From: Microbacterium dextranolyticum | GTDB lineage: Bacteria; Actinomycetota; Actinomycetes; Actinomycetales; Microbacteriaceae | Direction of reading: 5' to 3' | Length of the DNA stretch: 64,000 nt | Assembly: GCF_016907295.1 (NCBI RefSeq) | Contig: NZ_JAFBBR010000001.1 | Span: 1,426,001 to 1,490,000, forward strand | Shown here: piece after piece, positions 35,069 to 46,417 of the stretch | Layout: each line of letters opens with the position of its first letter | Numbering within the stretch: the stretch's first letter is position 1 | Notes under the pieces: model-generated | Told to the model about the DNA's origin: nothing | Seen by the model: the letters and a program-made list of their open reading frames with translations, nothing else | Databases searched by the model: none | Made by a program: the position numbers and the translations under genes

Positions 35069-35686
35069 TCAGAAGATCACGTCGAGCAGCTGCGGCACGG
35101 CGTCGAGCCGCAGCTGGGCGAGCAGCAGGACGAGCGCGTACGTCACGAACGCCATGAGCGGCACCCACGGCGCGAGTCTCGCCCCGACGGCGCGGACGCG
35201 GGGCGAATCCGACACGACACCCGAGCGGAACAGGTGCACGACGACGGCGTAGAACGTCGGGATCGTCACGAGCCACGTGACCATGCACCACGGGCAGAGC
35301 GTGCCGAGCACATAGATGCTCTGGCCGATGAGCCACAGCACGAAACCGAAGGCGAAGGTGATGCCCGCCGCGAACGCCCACCAGAACCAGCGGGCGAATC
35401 GCGCGCCGGCCAGCACGGCGGCGCCGACGACGATGGGCGCTATCCATCCGGTCAGCCCGATGAGGGGGTTCGGAAAGCCGAACACGCTGCCCTGCCACGA
35501 GTTGAGGTTCGCGGTGCACTGCACGACGATGCTGAAATCGCAGGTCGCCCCACCGGCATCGGGGTTCATCAGCGCGTGGAACTTCTCCGTCGTCAGTGCG
35601 AACGCGGCGATCCAGCCGATCAGCCCGGCGACGATGAGCCAGATGGCCAGGGCGGTCGGACGGCTCTCGACGGTGCGGTGGGGCAT
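35069..35686 (-). CDS. vitamin K epoxide reductase (VKOR) family membrane protein
   Basis: Membrane oxidoreductase of 205 residues with about four or five helices. Active-site CPWC (in VLGTLCPWCMVTWL) and the paired loop cysteines (ATCDFSIVVQC) are present. In actinobacteria VKOR reoxidises DsbA-like thiol oxidases and so drives disulfide formation outside the membrane. The ATG at 35686 is chosen because GATAAT stands exactly 6 bases upstream; the frame stays open further upstream without support. Confidence 0.92.
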   Translation of the reverse strand: MPHRTVESRPTALAIWLIVAGLIGWIAAFALTTEKFHALMNPDAGGATCDFSIVVQCTANLNSWQGSVFGFPNPLIGLTGWIAPIVVGAAVLAGARFARWFWWAFAAGITFAFGFVLWLIGQSIYVLGTLCPWCMVTWLVTIPTFYAVVVHLFRSGVVSDSPRVRAVGARLAPWVPLMAFVTYALVLLLAQLRLDAVPQLLDVIF

Positions 35687-35692
35687 GCCGGA

Positions 35693-35698
35693 ATTATC
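35693..35698 (-). promoter_or_regulatory. -10 element GATAAT, leaderless start of the VKOR-like gene
   Basis: Minus-strand GATAAT followed by 6 bases and the ATG at 35686. Confidence 0.5.
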
Positions 35699-35773
35699 CC
35701 ATCGGGCGGCTATGCAGCGGCCGAACGCGGCAGCGATGCGGAATGCCTCCGCACAATATCCGGCCGGAAGTGC

Positions 35774-35779
35774 GATAAT
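35774..35779 (+). promoter_or_regulatory. extended -10 (TGC-GATAAT) for rne
   Basis: TG at the extended position before GATAAT; start expected near 35786. This would leave a leader of about 200 bases, 35786-35983, with short GC-rich hairpins and AAGGAG before the ATG. Confidence 0.45.
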
Positions 35780-35983
35780 GATGCCCGATGACCGCGCGGC
35801 CGCGCCGCGCACGGGTCATCACCGAAGACTTCAGGGCGATGAGCGCCCTTCGCAGTACGAGCCCCGCCGCAGAGCGGGTGAGGCTGCAGACCGTATGAGT
35901 ACGCGGCACCTCCGGACCGGAGCGTCACCGCCAGATTCGCCCGGGCCGGCCCGCGGAGCCGCCCGCAAGGAGTGAGCCAGAGA

Positions 35984-38542
35984 ATGGCCGATGAGCACAA
36001 CGATCACACCGACACCACGCCGACCGCGGAGCAGCCGCTGACGACGGAGACCGCGCCCACCACGGACGAGACGGAGGTCGTCGCCGAGGCGGACGCCCTC
36101 GTCGCGGCCGAGGAGAGCGCCGACACGGCCGCCGTCGCAGACGCGGAGAGCATCGTCGACGACGCGGCGATCACCGAACAGGTCGATGAGGAATCCGTCG
36201 TCGCCGACGCCGAGCAGATCACGGATCAGGCCGCCGAGACCACCCAGGTCGAAGCCCAGCCCGAGGTCGAGGCCGACCCCGTCGTTTCCGAAGAGACAAG
36301 CGCCGTCCGCACAGACGACGCGCCGGTGACGGCTGAGCCGTCGCCTGCGGATGCCGAGGCGGAGACGGACCCGACGGATGCCGCGGATCCGGGCCCCGAG
36401 GGCGCCGTCGCCGAGCCGGCGCCGAAGCCCGAGCCCGTGACGGCGGTGTCCCTCGGCCTGCTGCCGGCGGAGTTCGTGTCGCAGGTGTCGACGCAGCTGA
36501 TGTTCTACGCGCCCGAGATCGTGGCGCTGCCCGCTCGGCCCGGTCGCCCCGTCGAGGACCGCGACGACCAGGCATCCGAGTCGGGATCGAGCGCACGTCG
36601 TCGCAACCGGCGCCGCGGCGCGGCGAGCCCCGCGGAGAACGAGGATCAGCCCGCGGCTCCCGAGCGCGGCGGGCGTCAGCCCCGCCAGCGCGCGGTCGAA
36701 CTCATCACCGAGCCGCAGCGCATCAAGGGCTCGACGCGCCTCGAGGCCAAGAAGCAGCGTCGTCGCGACGGGCGCGAGGCCGGTCGCCGTCGCACCGTCG
36801 TCACCGAGGCCGAGTTCCTCGCCCGCCGTGAGGCCGTCGACCGCGACATGATCGTCCGCTCGAAGAACGGTCGCATCCAGATCGCGGTGCTCGAGGACAA
36901 CGTCCTCGTCGAGCACTACGTCGCCCGCAGTCAGGAGTCCTCGCTCATCGGCAACGTCTACCTCGGTCGCGTGCAGAACGTGCTGCCGTCGATGGAGGCC
37001 GCGTTCGTCGACATCGGACGGGGTCGCAACGCCGTCCTGTATTCCGGCGAGGTCGACTGGGACGCCGTCGAGACCGGCAACCAGCCGCGCCGCATCGAGC
37101 TGGCGCTGAAGTCCGGCGACCGGGTGCTCGTCCAGGTGACGAAGGATCCGGTGGGCCACAAGGGTGCACGCCTGACGAGTCAGATCTCGCTGCCGGGCCG
37201 CTACCTCGTGTACGTGCCGGGCGGGGCGATGAACGGCATCTCCCGCAAGCTCCCCGACACCGAGCGTGCGCGCCTCAAGCGGATCCTCAAGGAGGTGCTG
37301 CCCGAGTCGAGCGGCGTCATCGTCCGCACGGCGGCCGAGGGTGCCACCGAAGACCAGCTGACCCGCGACGTGCAGCGTCTCACCTCGCAGTGGGAGCACA
37401 TCTCCGCACAGGTCCAGTCGCAGCAGGCTCCGGCGCTGCTGCATTCCGAGCCCGACCTGCTGGTCAAGATCGTCCGTGACGTCTTCAACGAGGACTTCTC
37501 GAAGATGCTCATCCAGGGCGAGGACGCGTACCAGACCATCACGTCGTACCTCACCGGTGTCGCCCCCGACCTCCTCGAGCGCATCGAGAAGTACGAGGAC
37601 GATCAGGACCCGTTCGACCGGTTCCGCGTGACCGAGCAGATCGAGAAGGCGCTCGATCGCAAGGTGTGGCTGCCCTCCGGTGGCTCCCTTGTGATCGACC
37701 GCACCGAGGCGATGACCGTCGTCGACGTCAACACCGGCAAGTTCGTCGGCTCGGGCGGCAACCTCGAAGAGACCGTCACGAAGAACAACCTCGAGGCGGC
37801 CGAAGAGATCGTGCGCCAGCTGCGGCTGCGCGATATCGGCGGCATCATCGTCGTCGACTTCATCGACATGGTCCTCGAATCCAACCGCGACCTCGTGCTG
37901 CGCCGGCTCATCGAATGCCTGAGCCGCGATCGCACGAAGCACCAGGTCGCCGAGGTGACCTCCCTCGGCCTCGTGCAGATGACCCGTAAGAAGCTCGGGC
38001 TCGGTCTTCTCGAGACTTTCAGCGAGGCCTGCGACGTCTGCGCGGGACGCGGCGTGGTCGTCCACCACGACCCGGTCGTCAAGCACCGCAGCACCACGCC
38101 GTCGAACGGCTCGTCCGGGGGCCGCCGCTCCCGGGGCGCGTCCGCGCCCTCGTCCGCACCGGCCACCGGGGGCACGCACGTCATCACCGAGGGGGCGAAG
38201 TCCGCTCTCGCGGCGATCGCCGCCTCCACCATCCACCCCACGCCCGAGGAAGCGGCCGCTCCGGTCCTGATCGACCTCGAAGAGCCCGTCGAGCGTCCCA
38301 AGAAGGTGCGTCGCAAGCGCGGCGAGGGATCGCGGTCGACGGCCGCGGCAGATCGTGCCCCGCGCGCGGATGCCGATGCGCCCAAGACCGAGAAGGATCT
38401 GCTTCTGGATTCGGTGCTCAGCGCTCTGCCCGAGCCGAAGGCGCCGGGCCAGGGGCGTGCGCGTCGTCGCGTGACGACGGCGGCCCTCAGCGGCACGCCC
38501 GTGTCGGCTACGCCCGCACCGGAGCCCGACGCGCAGAGCTGA
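35984..38542 (+). CDS. rne: ribonuclease E/G family endoribonuclease
   Basis: Central RNA-processing and mRNA-decay nuclease, 852 residues. An acidic, low-complexity N-terminal extension (about 1-230, rich in Glu, Asp, Ala, Thr) precedes the catalytic core, as in other actinobacterial RNase E. The S1 domain begins at about 319 (SLIGNVYLGRVQNVLPSMEA), metal-binding Asp in VVDVNTGKFVG (about 580) and VVDFIDMV, zinc-link CDVCAGRG (about 682). The basic C-terminal tail is probably an RNA/protein scaffold. ATG 35984 has AAGGAG 11 bases upstream; a GTG 12 bases earlier overlaps that site and is less likely. Confidence 0.95.
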   Translation: MADEHNDHTDTTPTAEQPLTTETAPTTDETEVVAEADALVAAEESADTAAVADAESIVDDAAITEQVDEESVVADAEQITDQAAETTQVEAQPEVEADPVVSEETSAVRTDDAPVTAEPSPADAEAETDPTDAADPGPEGAVAEPAPKPEPVTAVSLGLLPAEFVSQVSTQLMFYAPEIVALPARPGRPVEDRDDQASESGSSARRRNRRRGAASPAENEDQPAAPERGGRQPRQRAVELITEPQRIKGSTRLEAKKQRRRDGREAGRRRTVVTEAEFLARREAVDRDMIVRSKNGRIQIAVLEDNVLVEHYVARSQESSLIGNVYLGRVQNVLPSMEAAFVDIGRGRNAVLYSGEVDWDAVETGNQPRRIELALKSGDRVLVQVTKDPVGHKGARLTSQISLPGRYLVYVPGGAMNGISRKLPDTERARLKRILKEVLPESSGVIVRTAAEGATEDQLTRDVQRLTSQWEHISAQVQSQQAPALLHSEPDLLVKIVRDVFNEDFSKMLIQGEDAYQTITSYLTGVAPDLLERIEKYEDDQDPFDRFRVTEQIEKALDRKVWLPSGGSLVIDRTEAMTVVDVNTGKFVGSGGNLEETVTKNNLEAAEEIVRQLRLRDIGGIIVVDFIDMVLESNRDLVLRRLIECLSRDRTKHQVAEVTSLGLVQMTRKKLGLGLLETFSEACDVCAGRGVVVHHDPVVKHRSTTPSNGSSGGRRSRGASAPSSAPATGGTHVITEGAKSALAAIAASTIHPTPEEAAAPVLIDLEEPVERPKKVRRKRGEGSRSTAAADRAPRADADAPKTEKDLLLDSVLSALPEPKAPGQGRARRRVTTAALSGTPVSATPAPEPDAQS

Positions 38543-38552
38543 TCGACGGAAC

Positions 38553-38604
38553 CGAGCGTCGGAGGGGAAGGCGGCATCCGTGTCGTCTTCCCCTGCGACG
38601 CTCG
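38553..38604. terminator. terminator after rne
   Basis: Inverted repeat with arms CGAGCGTCGGAGGGGAAG and CTTCCCCTGCGACGCTCG (one mismatch) between the convergent rne and DUF4031 genes. Confidence 0.75.
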
Positions 38605-38649
38605 CGCGAGTTCGCGCCGCCATCCGGCGGGTCGTTCTCGGCGTCGGCG

Positions 38650-38922
38650 CTACAGGCCCCTTCGCTCACGTGCGGTCACGCGGAGGCCGGACGCGATGAG
38701 TCGCTTCACCAGCTCGTGTCCGCTCACGCGGACGGCTCCGGCGGTCACGAGACGGTCGATCGAGTCCTCGGGCACGTCGTAGTGATCCCGATCGAACGCG
38801 CGACGCGGGATGCCGGTGACGGCAGCGAACGCATGCAGCTCGTCCAATGAGGCGTCGCTGACCAGATGGGCCCACAGGCGGCCGTGCGCGGGCCAGCGGG
38901 GGTCATCGACCAGGATCGTCAT
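38650..38922 (-). CDS. DUF4031 domain protein
   Basis: Small protein of 90 residues, MTILVDDPRWPAHGRLWAHL, containing the family's conserved WPxHGRLWAHLVSD and FDRDHYDVPE segments. The function of DUF4031 is unknown; the conserved His/Asp/Tyr residues suggest an enzyme or a metal site. Monocistronic and predicted leaderless. Confidence 0.88.
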   Translation of the reverse strand: MTILVDDPRWPAHGRLWAHLVSDASLDELHAFAAVTGIPRRAFDRDHYDVPEDSIDRLVTAGAVRVSGHELVKRLIASGLRVTARERRGL

Positions 38923-38928
38923 GCAGCC

Positions 38929-38934
38929 ATGCTA
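38929..38934 (-). promoter_or_regulatory. -10 element TAGCAT, leaderless start of the DUF4031 gene
   Basis: Minus-strand TAGCAT, exactly 6 bases, then ATG at 38922. Confidence 0.6.
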
Positions 38935-39031
38935 GGGCGGCGCGCCCGACCCGGGGCGGGTGGCGCGGCCCGGTGGCGTCGCAGGTCGAGCGGAGATCGC
39001 GAGCCGTCCGCGACACGCGCGTCGGCTTCTT

Positions 39032-39060
39032 TTGCCTCATGCTCGACCATCCGGTAAAGT
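39032..39060 (+). promoter_or_regulatory. sigma-A-type promoter of rplU-rpmA
   Basis: TTGCCT (39032-39037), 17-base spacer, TAAAGT (39055-39060): the best -35/-10 pair in the window. It leaves a leader of about 150 bases (39067-39216) before rplU, without a gene. Confidence 0.65.
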
Positions 39061-39216
39061 AGTCCCTTGGTGCGTCGTGTCGCAGGCTCGTTTCTGCGGC
39101 GTCCGTCCAGACCCCGCCCCGCCGGCGGGCATCCGCACCGCGACTTTCCCTCAGGGCGTCCGCGCTCGTGGAGGACAACTCGGAGCGCAGAGCTCCACAG
39201 AAGAAACAGGTGTGAA

Positions 39217-39525
39217 GTGGTTTACGCAGTTGTGCGCGCCGGTGGCCGGCAGGAAAAGGTCGAGGTCGGCACGATCGTCGTTCTCGATCGCCAGAAGGCG
39301 AAGGTCGGCGAGAAGCTCGAGCTCCCCGCCGTTCTGTTCGTCGACGGTGAGACCGTGACGACCGACGCCGACAAGCTCGCGAAGGTGACCGTCACCGCCG
39401 AGGTCCTCGGCGAGGAGCGCGGTCCGAAGATCGTGATCCAGAAGTTCAAGAACAAGACCGGTTACAAGAAGCGCCAGGGCCACCGCCAGGACCTCACGCG
39501 CGTCAAGATCACCGGCATCAAGTAA
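39217..39525 (+). CDS. rplU: 50S ribosomal protein L21
   Basis: Structural protein of the large subunit, 102 residues, [20 protein letters not shown] ... [20 protein letters not shown], with the basic KKRQGHRQ tail that binds 23S rRNA. The start is GTG. It begins an operon with rpmA 18 bases downstream. Confidence 0.97.
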   Translation: MVYAVVRAGGRQEKVEVGTIVVLDRQKAKVGEKLELPAVLFVDGETVTTDADKLAKVTVTAEVLGEERGPKIVIQKFKNKTGYKKRQGHRQDLTRVKITGIK

Positions 39526-39543
39526 GACTCGGGAGACGCAGAG

Positions 39544-39801
39544 ATGGCACACAAAAAGGGCGCAAGCTCCACCCGTAACGGTCGTGACTCCAACGCCCAG
39601 CGACTGGGCGTGAAGCGCTTCGGCGGCCAGCAGGTCCTCGCCGGTGAGATCATCGTCCGCCAGCGCGGCACGCACTTCCACCCGGGCGCGAACGTCGGCC
39701 GCGGTGGCGACGACACGCTGTTCGCCCTCGAGGCCGGCGCGGTCGAGTTCGGCACGAAGGGTGGCCGCAAGGTCGTCAACATCGTGGCGGCTGCGGAGTA
39801 A
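39544..39801 (+). CDS. rpmA: 50S ribosomal protein L27
   Basis: Large-subunit protein of 85 residues whose N-terminus ([20 protein letters not shown]) reaches the peptidyl transferase centre. There is no Firmicutes-type cleavable leader. Full length and typical ending ([14 protein letters not shown]). The strong T-tailed terminator at 39845-39881 stands between it and obg, so Obg expression is attenuated relative to the ribosomal proteins. Confidence 0.97.
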   Translation: MAHKKGASSTRNGRDSNAQRLGVKRFGGQQVLAGEIIVRQRGTHFHPGANVGRGGDDTLFALEAGAVEFGTKGGRKVVNIVAAAE

Positions 39802-42257
<2,456 letters not shown>

Positions 42258-42268
42258 TGCGCCGTCGA

Positions 42269-42274
42269 TAGACT
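42269..42274 (+). promoter_or_regulatory. -10 element TAGACT, leaderless start of proA
   Basis: TAGACT, exactly 6 bases, then ATG at 42281. Confidence 0.6.
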
Positions 42275-42280
42275 GACCCC

Positions 42281-43549
42281 ATGACGACCACTGCGACCAC
42301 GGCGACGACCGCCCGCGAACGCATGCAGCGGGCGAAGGATGCCTCCCGCACCGTCGGCCTGCTGAGCGACGCCGACAAGGCCGAGGCGCTGCGCGCGATC
42401 GCGACGGCGCTCGAAGCCGAGACCGCGGCCATCGTCTCCGCCAATGCCGACGACCTGGCCCGCGGGCGCGAGTCCGGGCTGTCGGAAGGGCTCCTCGACC
42501 GGCTCCGCCTGGACGGCGCGCGGGTGGCGGCCCTGGCATCCGCGGTGCGCGACGTCGCCGACCTGCCCGACCCTGTCGGGCGCGTCCTCGACGAGCGCAT
42601 CCTGCCGACCGGCGTCTCGCTGCAGAAGGTGTCGGTGCCGTTCGGTGTCGTCGGCTCGATCTACGAGGCCCGCCCGAACGTCACGGTCGACATCGCCGCG
42701 CTCGCGCTGCGGTCGGGCAATGCCGTCGTCTTGCGCGGCGGGACGGCCGCGCAGTCGAGCAACGCAGCGCTCGTCGAGGTGATGCGCGGTGCCCTCTCGG
42801 CTCGGGGCATCGATCCCGAGGCGATCCAGACCGTCGACGACTTCGGGCGCGACGGCGCGAACGCGCTCATGCAGGCGCGCGGGCTCGTCGACGTGCTCGT
42901 GCCGCGTGGCAGCGCGCAGTTGATCGAGACCGTCGTCACCCAGTCGTCCGTCCCCGTGATCGAGACCGGCGCCGGGGTCGTGCACATCGTGCTCGACACG
43001 ACCGCTCCGCTGGAATGGGCCGAGCAGATCGTCGTGAACGCGAAAGCGCAGCGGCCGAGTGTGTGCAACGCGGTCGAGACGGTGCTCGTGCTGAAGGATG
43101 CCGCGGAGCGCCTGATCCCGCCCGTGTCCGCCGCGCTCGAGAGCGCGGGCGTCACCATCCACGGCGACGAGACCGTGCGCGCGCTCGTGCCCACGGCTGT
43201 TCCCGCCGTCGACGAGGACTGGGCGACCGAGCACATGAGCCTCGACCTGTCGATGCGCGTCGTCGACGACCTCGATGACGCCCTCGAGCACATCCGCCGG
43301 TACTCGACGCATCACACCGAGTCGATCATCACCGCCGACGACGCGCGCGCCGAGAGGTTCCTCGCCGAAGTCGATTCCGCCGTCGTGATGGCCAACGCGT
43401 CGACCCGGTTCACCGATGGTGGCGAGTTCGGGTTCGGTGCCGAAGTCGGGATCTCGACCCAGAAACTGCACGCGCGCGGCCCGATGGGGCTTCCCGAGCT
43501 GACGAGCACGAAGTGGCTCGCCCGCGGCTCCGGGCAGATCCGCGCGTGA
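42281..43549 (+). CDS. proA: gamma-glutamyl phosphate reductase
   Basis: Second proline-pathway enzyme, 422 residues, reducing glutamyl 5-phosphate to the semialdehyde with NADPH. The aldehyde-dehydrogenase-like catalytic Cys lies in QRPSVCNAVETVLV; substrate segment VPFGVVGSIYEARPNVTVD; C-terminal FTDGGEFGFGAEVGISTQKLHARGP (family hallmark, given here in parts). Predicted leaderless, right after proB. Confidence 0.97.
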   Translation: MTTTATTATTARERMQRAKDASRTVGLLSDADKAEALRAIATALEAETAAIVSANADDLARGRESGLSEGLLDRLRLDGARVAALASAVRDVADLPDPVGRVLDERILPTGVSLQKVSVPFGVVGSIYEARPNVTVDIAALALRSGNAVVLRGGTAAQSSNAALVEVMRGALSARGIDPEAIQTVDDFGRDGANALMQARGLVDVLVPRGSAQLIETVVTQSSVPVIETGAGVVHIVLDTTAPLEWAEQIVVNAKAQRPSVCNAVETVLVLKDAAERLIPPVSAALESAGVTIHGDETVRALVPTAVPAVDEDWATEHMSLDLSMRVVDDLDDALEHIRRYSTHHTESIITADDARAERFLAEVDSAVVMANASTRFTDGGEFGFGAEVGISTQKLHARGPMGLPELTSTKWLARGSGQIRA

Positions 43550-43555
43550 ACCGCC

Positions 43556-43561
43556 TAAACT
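43556..43561 (+). promoter_or_regulatory. -10 element TAAACT of the small membrane protein gene
   Basis: TAAACT gives a start near 43568 and a leader of about 22 bases holding ACGGAG before the ATG. Confidence 0.45.
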
Positions 43562-43589
43562 TGACTCACCCGAACCGAACGGAGTCCGC

Positions 43590-43817
43590 ATGACCCTCGC
43601 CACGATCCTCGTCCTCGCCGCAGAGGGAGCGGAGCACCACGGCAACGTCCAGGCGGAGACCTTCATCTTCGGCGCCATCGCCTTCATCGTCTTCATGGCC
43701 CTCGGCCTCGTGACGATGTCGTACCGCAACGTGGCCAACCGCCACGCCCACAAGGCCGAGGCCTATGCGAAGGCGCACCCCGTCGACCAGGCGCAGGTGG
43801 GCCACGGCCATCACTGA
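43590..43817 (+). CDS. small single-pass membrane protein with His-rich tail
   Basis: Predicted protein of 75 residues with one membrane helix (about 25-46, [21 protein letters not shown]) and a cytoplasmic tail rich in Ala, Lys and His that ends VGHGHH. Not recognised by function. Similar small proteins are found between proA and nadD in related genomes (recollection, not checked). The His-rich ends (AEHHGN near the N-terminus too) could bind a metal ion. Confidence 0.75.
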   Translation: MTLATILVLAAEGAEHHGNVQAETFIFGAIAFIVFMALGLVTMSYRNVANRHAHKAEAYAKAHPVDQAQVGHGHH

Positions 43818-43827
43818 GGCCGATTCG

Positions 43828-44424
43828 ATGGTCTCGGCACGCGCGCCTCGCATCGGCGTGATGGGTGGGACGTTCGATCCGATCCACCACGGTCACCTCG
43901 TGGCGGCGAGCGAGGTCGCGCACTCCTTCGATCTCGACGAGGTCGTCTTCGTCCCCACGGGTCTGCCGTGGCAGAAGGACAAGGTCACCGAGGGTGAGCA
44001 CCGCTACCTCATGACGGTGATCGCGACGGCCTCCAACCCGCAGTTCACCGTCAGCCGTGTCGACATCGACCGCGACGGCCCGACGTACACGATCGACACG
44101 CTGCGCGACCTGAAGGCGTCGCGCCCCGACGCCGAGCTGTTCTTCATCACCGGGGCGGATGCCATCACGCAGATCCTCGGCTGGCGCAACCACGACGAGC
44201 TGTGGAGCCTCGCCCACTTCGTCGCCGTGTCACGCCCGGGGCATGTCCTGAGCACCGAAGGACTGCCCAGTGAGGACGTCAGCCAGCTCGAAGTGCCGGC
44301 TCTGGCGATCTCCTCGACGGACTGTCGCGCGAGGGTGCGTGAGGGAAACCCGGTGTGGTACCTCGTTCCCGACGGCGTCGTCCAATACATTGCGAAGCAC
44401 CACCTGTATCGGAGCGAGCCATGA
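43828..44424 (+). CDS. nadD: nicotinate-nucleotide adenylyltransferase
   Basis: NAD-synthesis enzyme of 198 residues that joins nicotinate mononucleotide and ATP. Nucleotidyl-transferase motif [17 protein letters not shown] (residues about 13-29) and C-terminal [13 protein letters not shown] (ISST-type) are intact. ATG 43828 is 10 bases after the upstream stop. The stop overlaps the next start (ATGA). Confidence 0.96.
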   Translation: MVSARAPRIGVMGGTFDPIHHGHLVAASEVAHSFDLDEVVFVPTGLPWQKDKVTEGEHRYLMTVIATASNPQFTVSRVDIDRDGPTYTIDTLRDLKASRPDAELFFITGADAITQILGWRNHDELWSLAHFVAVSRPGHVLSTEGLPSEDVSQLEVPALAISSTDCRARVREGNPVWYLVPDGVVQYIAKHHLYRSEP

Positions 44425-45488
44425 GCACACCCGAAGAATCCGGATCGCAGCCGCTGACGCGTCGTCAGCTGCGCGAGATGCGCAACACCGCATCGACCCC
44501 GGTCATCACACCCGAAGAGGCCACCGCGGCCAAGGAGGCCGCCGAGGCCGCCGAGGCCGCCGAGCCCATCGTCGCCCCGGCGCCGCCCGCCGCGCAGCCC
44601 GTCGTCGTCGACGAGCCCCCTGTTGCCGCTGACGTCGACCTCGCCGCTCCGGCCCTCACCCGACGCTCGGCGCGTCGCCAGGAGCGTCTGCGCACGGGAT
44701 CCGTGCCCGTGCAGGACGACGGCGCGCACGACCAGCCCGCCGACGCTCACGAACCCGCGGACGCGCCCGTCGACTCGTCGGCGACCGGTGCCGACGAGGC
44801 GCAGGCGACGCCCGAGAGCCTCGTTCACGAGGCCGCCGCCGCGCAGGCGGCTGACGACCTCGCGGCCGCGCAGAGCGAGGCGCCCGACGTCGAGATCCCC
44901 TCCTCCGACGACGAGGTTGCCGCTCCGAACGAGACCGCGCAGCGGACCGAGTCCGTTGAAGCCGAAGCCGACGAATCCGAGCGGCCGCAGGTCGCGTCGA
45001 CGTTCGGCTCGGGCCTGCTCGCGGGGGAGGGCGTGGAGCTGGAGCTCCCGGCATCCTTCGATCAGCTCCTGACGCGTGGATCGGCCGCCACCGGCGCGAT
45101 CGCCGCGTCGAATGCGCTGATCCTCTCGCAGACGCCCGAAACGGGCTCGTTCTCGTCGCCGGTGACGGCGACCGGTGAGGTGCTCATCACGGGAACGTTC
45201 GTCCTGCCCGAGTCGCTCGGCTCCGCCGGCACCACGGCCGGATCGTCCGACGGCAAAGAGATCGACGCGGTGCTCGTCGACGGCGAATTGCCGGCATCGT
45301 CCTCGCCGACGCCGATCGCGGCGAGCTCGGCGATCAGCACCATCAAAAGTGCCGACGACATCATCAAGCCTCCGGCGCCCGAGAAGGGCGGCCGGCTGAT
45401 GCTGGTGTTGGTGATCACCGCGGGGGCGCTCGCTCTCGCACTGACGGGCGCGCTGGTGGCCGCGCTGGTGACAGGAGTCTTCCGATGA
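44421..45488 (+). CDS. tail-anchored low-complexity protein between nadD and rsfS
   Basis: Protein of 355 residues of unknown function. The first 30 residues are basic ([16 protein letters not shown]), followed by some 190 residues of Ala, Glu, Asp and Pro-rich, probably disordered sequence, then a moderately ordered stretch (about 200-320) and one membrane helix near the end ([25 protein letters not shown]) with almost nothing after it. Topology is therefore a large cytoplasmic part held by a C-terminal anchor. Coupled on both sides by ATGA overlaps to nadD and rsfS. Confidence 0.8.
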   Translation: MSTPEESGSQPLTRRQLREMRNTASTPVITPEEATAAKEAAEAAEAAEPIVAPAPPAAQPVVVDEPPVAADVDLAAPALTRRSARRQERLRTGSVPVQDDGAHDQPADAHEPADAPVDSSATGADEAQATPESLVHEAAAAQAADDLAAAQSEAPDVEIPSSDDEVAAPNETAQRTESVEAEADESERPQVASTFGSGLLAGEGVELELPASFDQLLTRGSAATGAIAASNALILSQTPETGSFSSPVTATGEVLITGTFVLPESLGSAGTTAGSSDGKEIDAVLVDGELPASSSPTPIAASSAISTIKSADDIIKPPAPEKGGRLMLVLVITAGALALALTGALVAALVTGVFR

Positions 45489-45859
45489 CGGCGACCACGC
45501 GGACGCGCGAGCTGCTCGAGATCGCTGCGGCGGCCGCCGACGGCAAGGGAGCGGAGGATCTCGTCGCATTCGACGTCTCCGAGCCGCTGCCACTGGTCGA
45601 CGCGTTCCTTCTCGCGACCGGCAACAGCGAGCGCAACGTGGCCGCCATCGCCGATGCAGTGGAGGAGGCGATGCTCGAGGAGGGTGTGAACCGTCTGCGC
45701 CGCGAGGGAAAAAGCGAGGCGCGGTGGATCCTGATCGACTTCGGTGACGTCGTCGTGCACGTGTTCCACGAAGAGGAGCGGGCGTTCTACGGTCTCGAGC
45801 GACTGTGGAAGGACTGTCCCGTTCTCCCGGTCGGTGTCACGGCCGACGCGCCCGAGTGA
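45485..45859 (+). CDS. rsfS: ribosomal silencing factor RsfS
   Basis: Protein of 124 residues that binds L14 and blocks subunit joining in starvation. Conserved VAFDVSEPLPLVDAFLLATG, NVAAIADAVEEAMLEEG, WILIDFGDVVVHVFHEEERAFYGLERLW. Standard length; overlaps the upstream gene by 4 bases. Confidence 0.97.
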   Translation: MTATTRTRELLEIAAAAADGKGAEDLVAFDVSEPLPLVDAFLLATGNSERNVAAIADAVEEAMLEEGVNRLRREGKSEARWILIDFGDVVVHVFHEEERAFYGLERLWKDCPVLPVGVTADAPE

Positions 45860-45892
45860 CCGGGCCGATTCGTCGCCCGCGTCGGGATGTAG

Positions 45893-45898
45893 TAGCAT
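45893..45898 (+). promoter_or_regulatory. -10 element TAGCAT for tRNA-Ala
   Basis: TAGCAT about 38 bases before the mature tRNA 5' end; a weak TTCGTC lies 18 bases upstream. Confidence 0.4.
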
Positions 45899-45935
45899 CG
45901 AAGGGTTGCCGCGGAACGGTGACAACCCAAAGATT

Positions 45936-46011
45936 GGGCCTGTGGCGCAGCTGGTAGCGCACCTGCATGGCATGCAGGGGGTCAGGGGTTCGAGTCCCCT
46001 CAGGTCCACCA
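45936..46011 (+). tRNA. tRNA-Ala (anticodon GGC)
   Basis: Acceptor GGGCCTG with CAGGTCC (one G-U), anticodon stem CCTGC/GCAGG with loop ATGGCAT (GGC), T arm GGGGTTCGAGTCCCC, encoded CCA at the 3' end. Confidence 0.96.
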
Positions 46012-46016
46012 AATAG

Positions 46017-46059
46017 CCGCCTGCTCCGAACGATGACATCGTCGGGGGCAGGCGGTTTT
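46017..46059 (+). terminator. T-tailed terminator after tRNA-Ala
   Basis: Stem of about 18 bp (CCGCCTGC outer part, three-base loop region, some mismatches) followed by TTTT. Confidence 0.85.
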
Positions 46060-46417
46060 CGTCTTCTCCGTCCAGGATGCCATTCGATCCTCGCCCGCCG
46101 CGTACAGAGTGAGTACCGCTGCGTCTACCTTTTCTCCTCCATCGTGGAGATCATCCCGCTGGCGGTGTGTCTGGTGGGCGAGCTCGCCGGCTCCGTGTGG
46201 GGTGACCCGGGTTCACGGTGCGCCGGAACCGGCGGCGCAGGCTCCACCCACGGCGATGATCCTCTGAGGTCTGGCGCGCGCACCGCACCCGAACTCCTGG
46301 CTCGGTCGTTCACCTCCTGGCGCCGTTCAGGGCCTGGGCGGCCTGCGCTTTCGCAATCTCCCGGCGCCCGCGCTGCATGCGCACGCTCGGCTGCCAGATT
46401 CTCGTCCGCGCGGTGGG
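46060..46417. other. 358-base region without a supported gene
   Basis: Lies between the tRNA-Ala terminator and the stop of the minus-strand MFS gene. The open frames here are short or are run-on shadows with no recognisable motif or ribosome site. I see no repeat or RNA gene. Confidence 0.4.

Noticed and set aside
46060..46417. Hidden gene after tRNA-Ala or an integrated element at the tRNA 3' end
   Set aside because: No integrase, no repeat of the tRNA 3' end found in the window, and no convincing reading frame.
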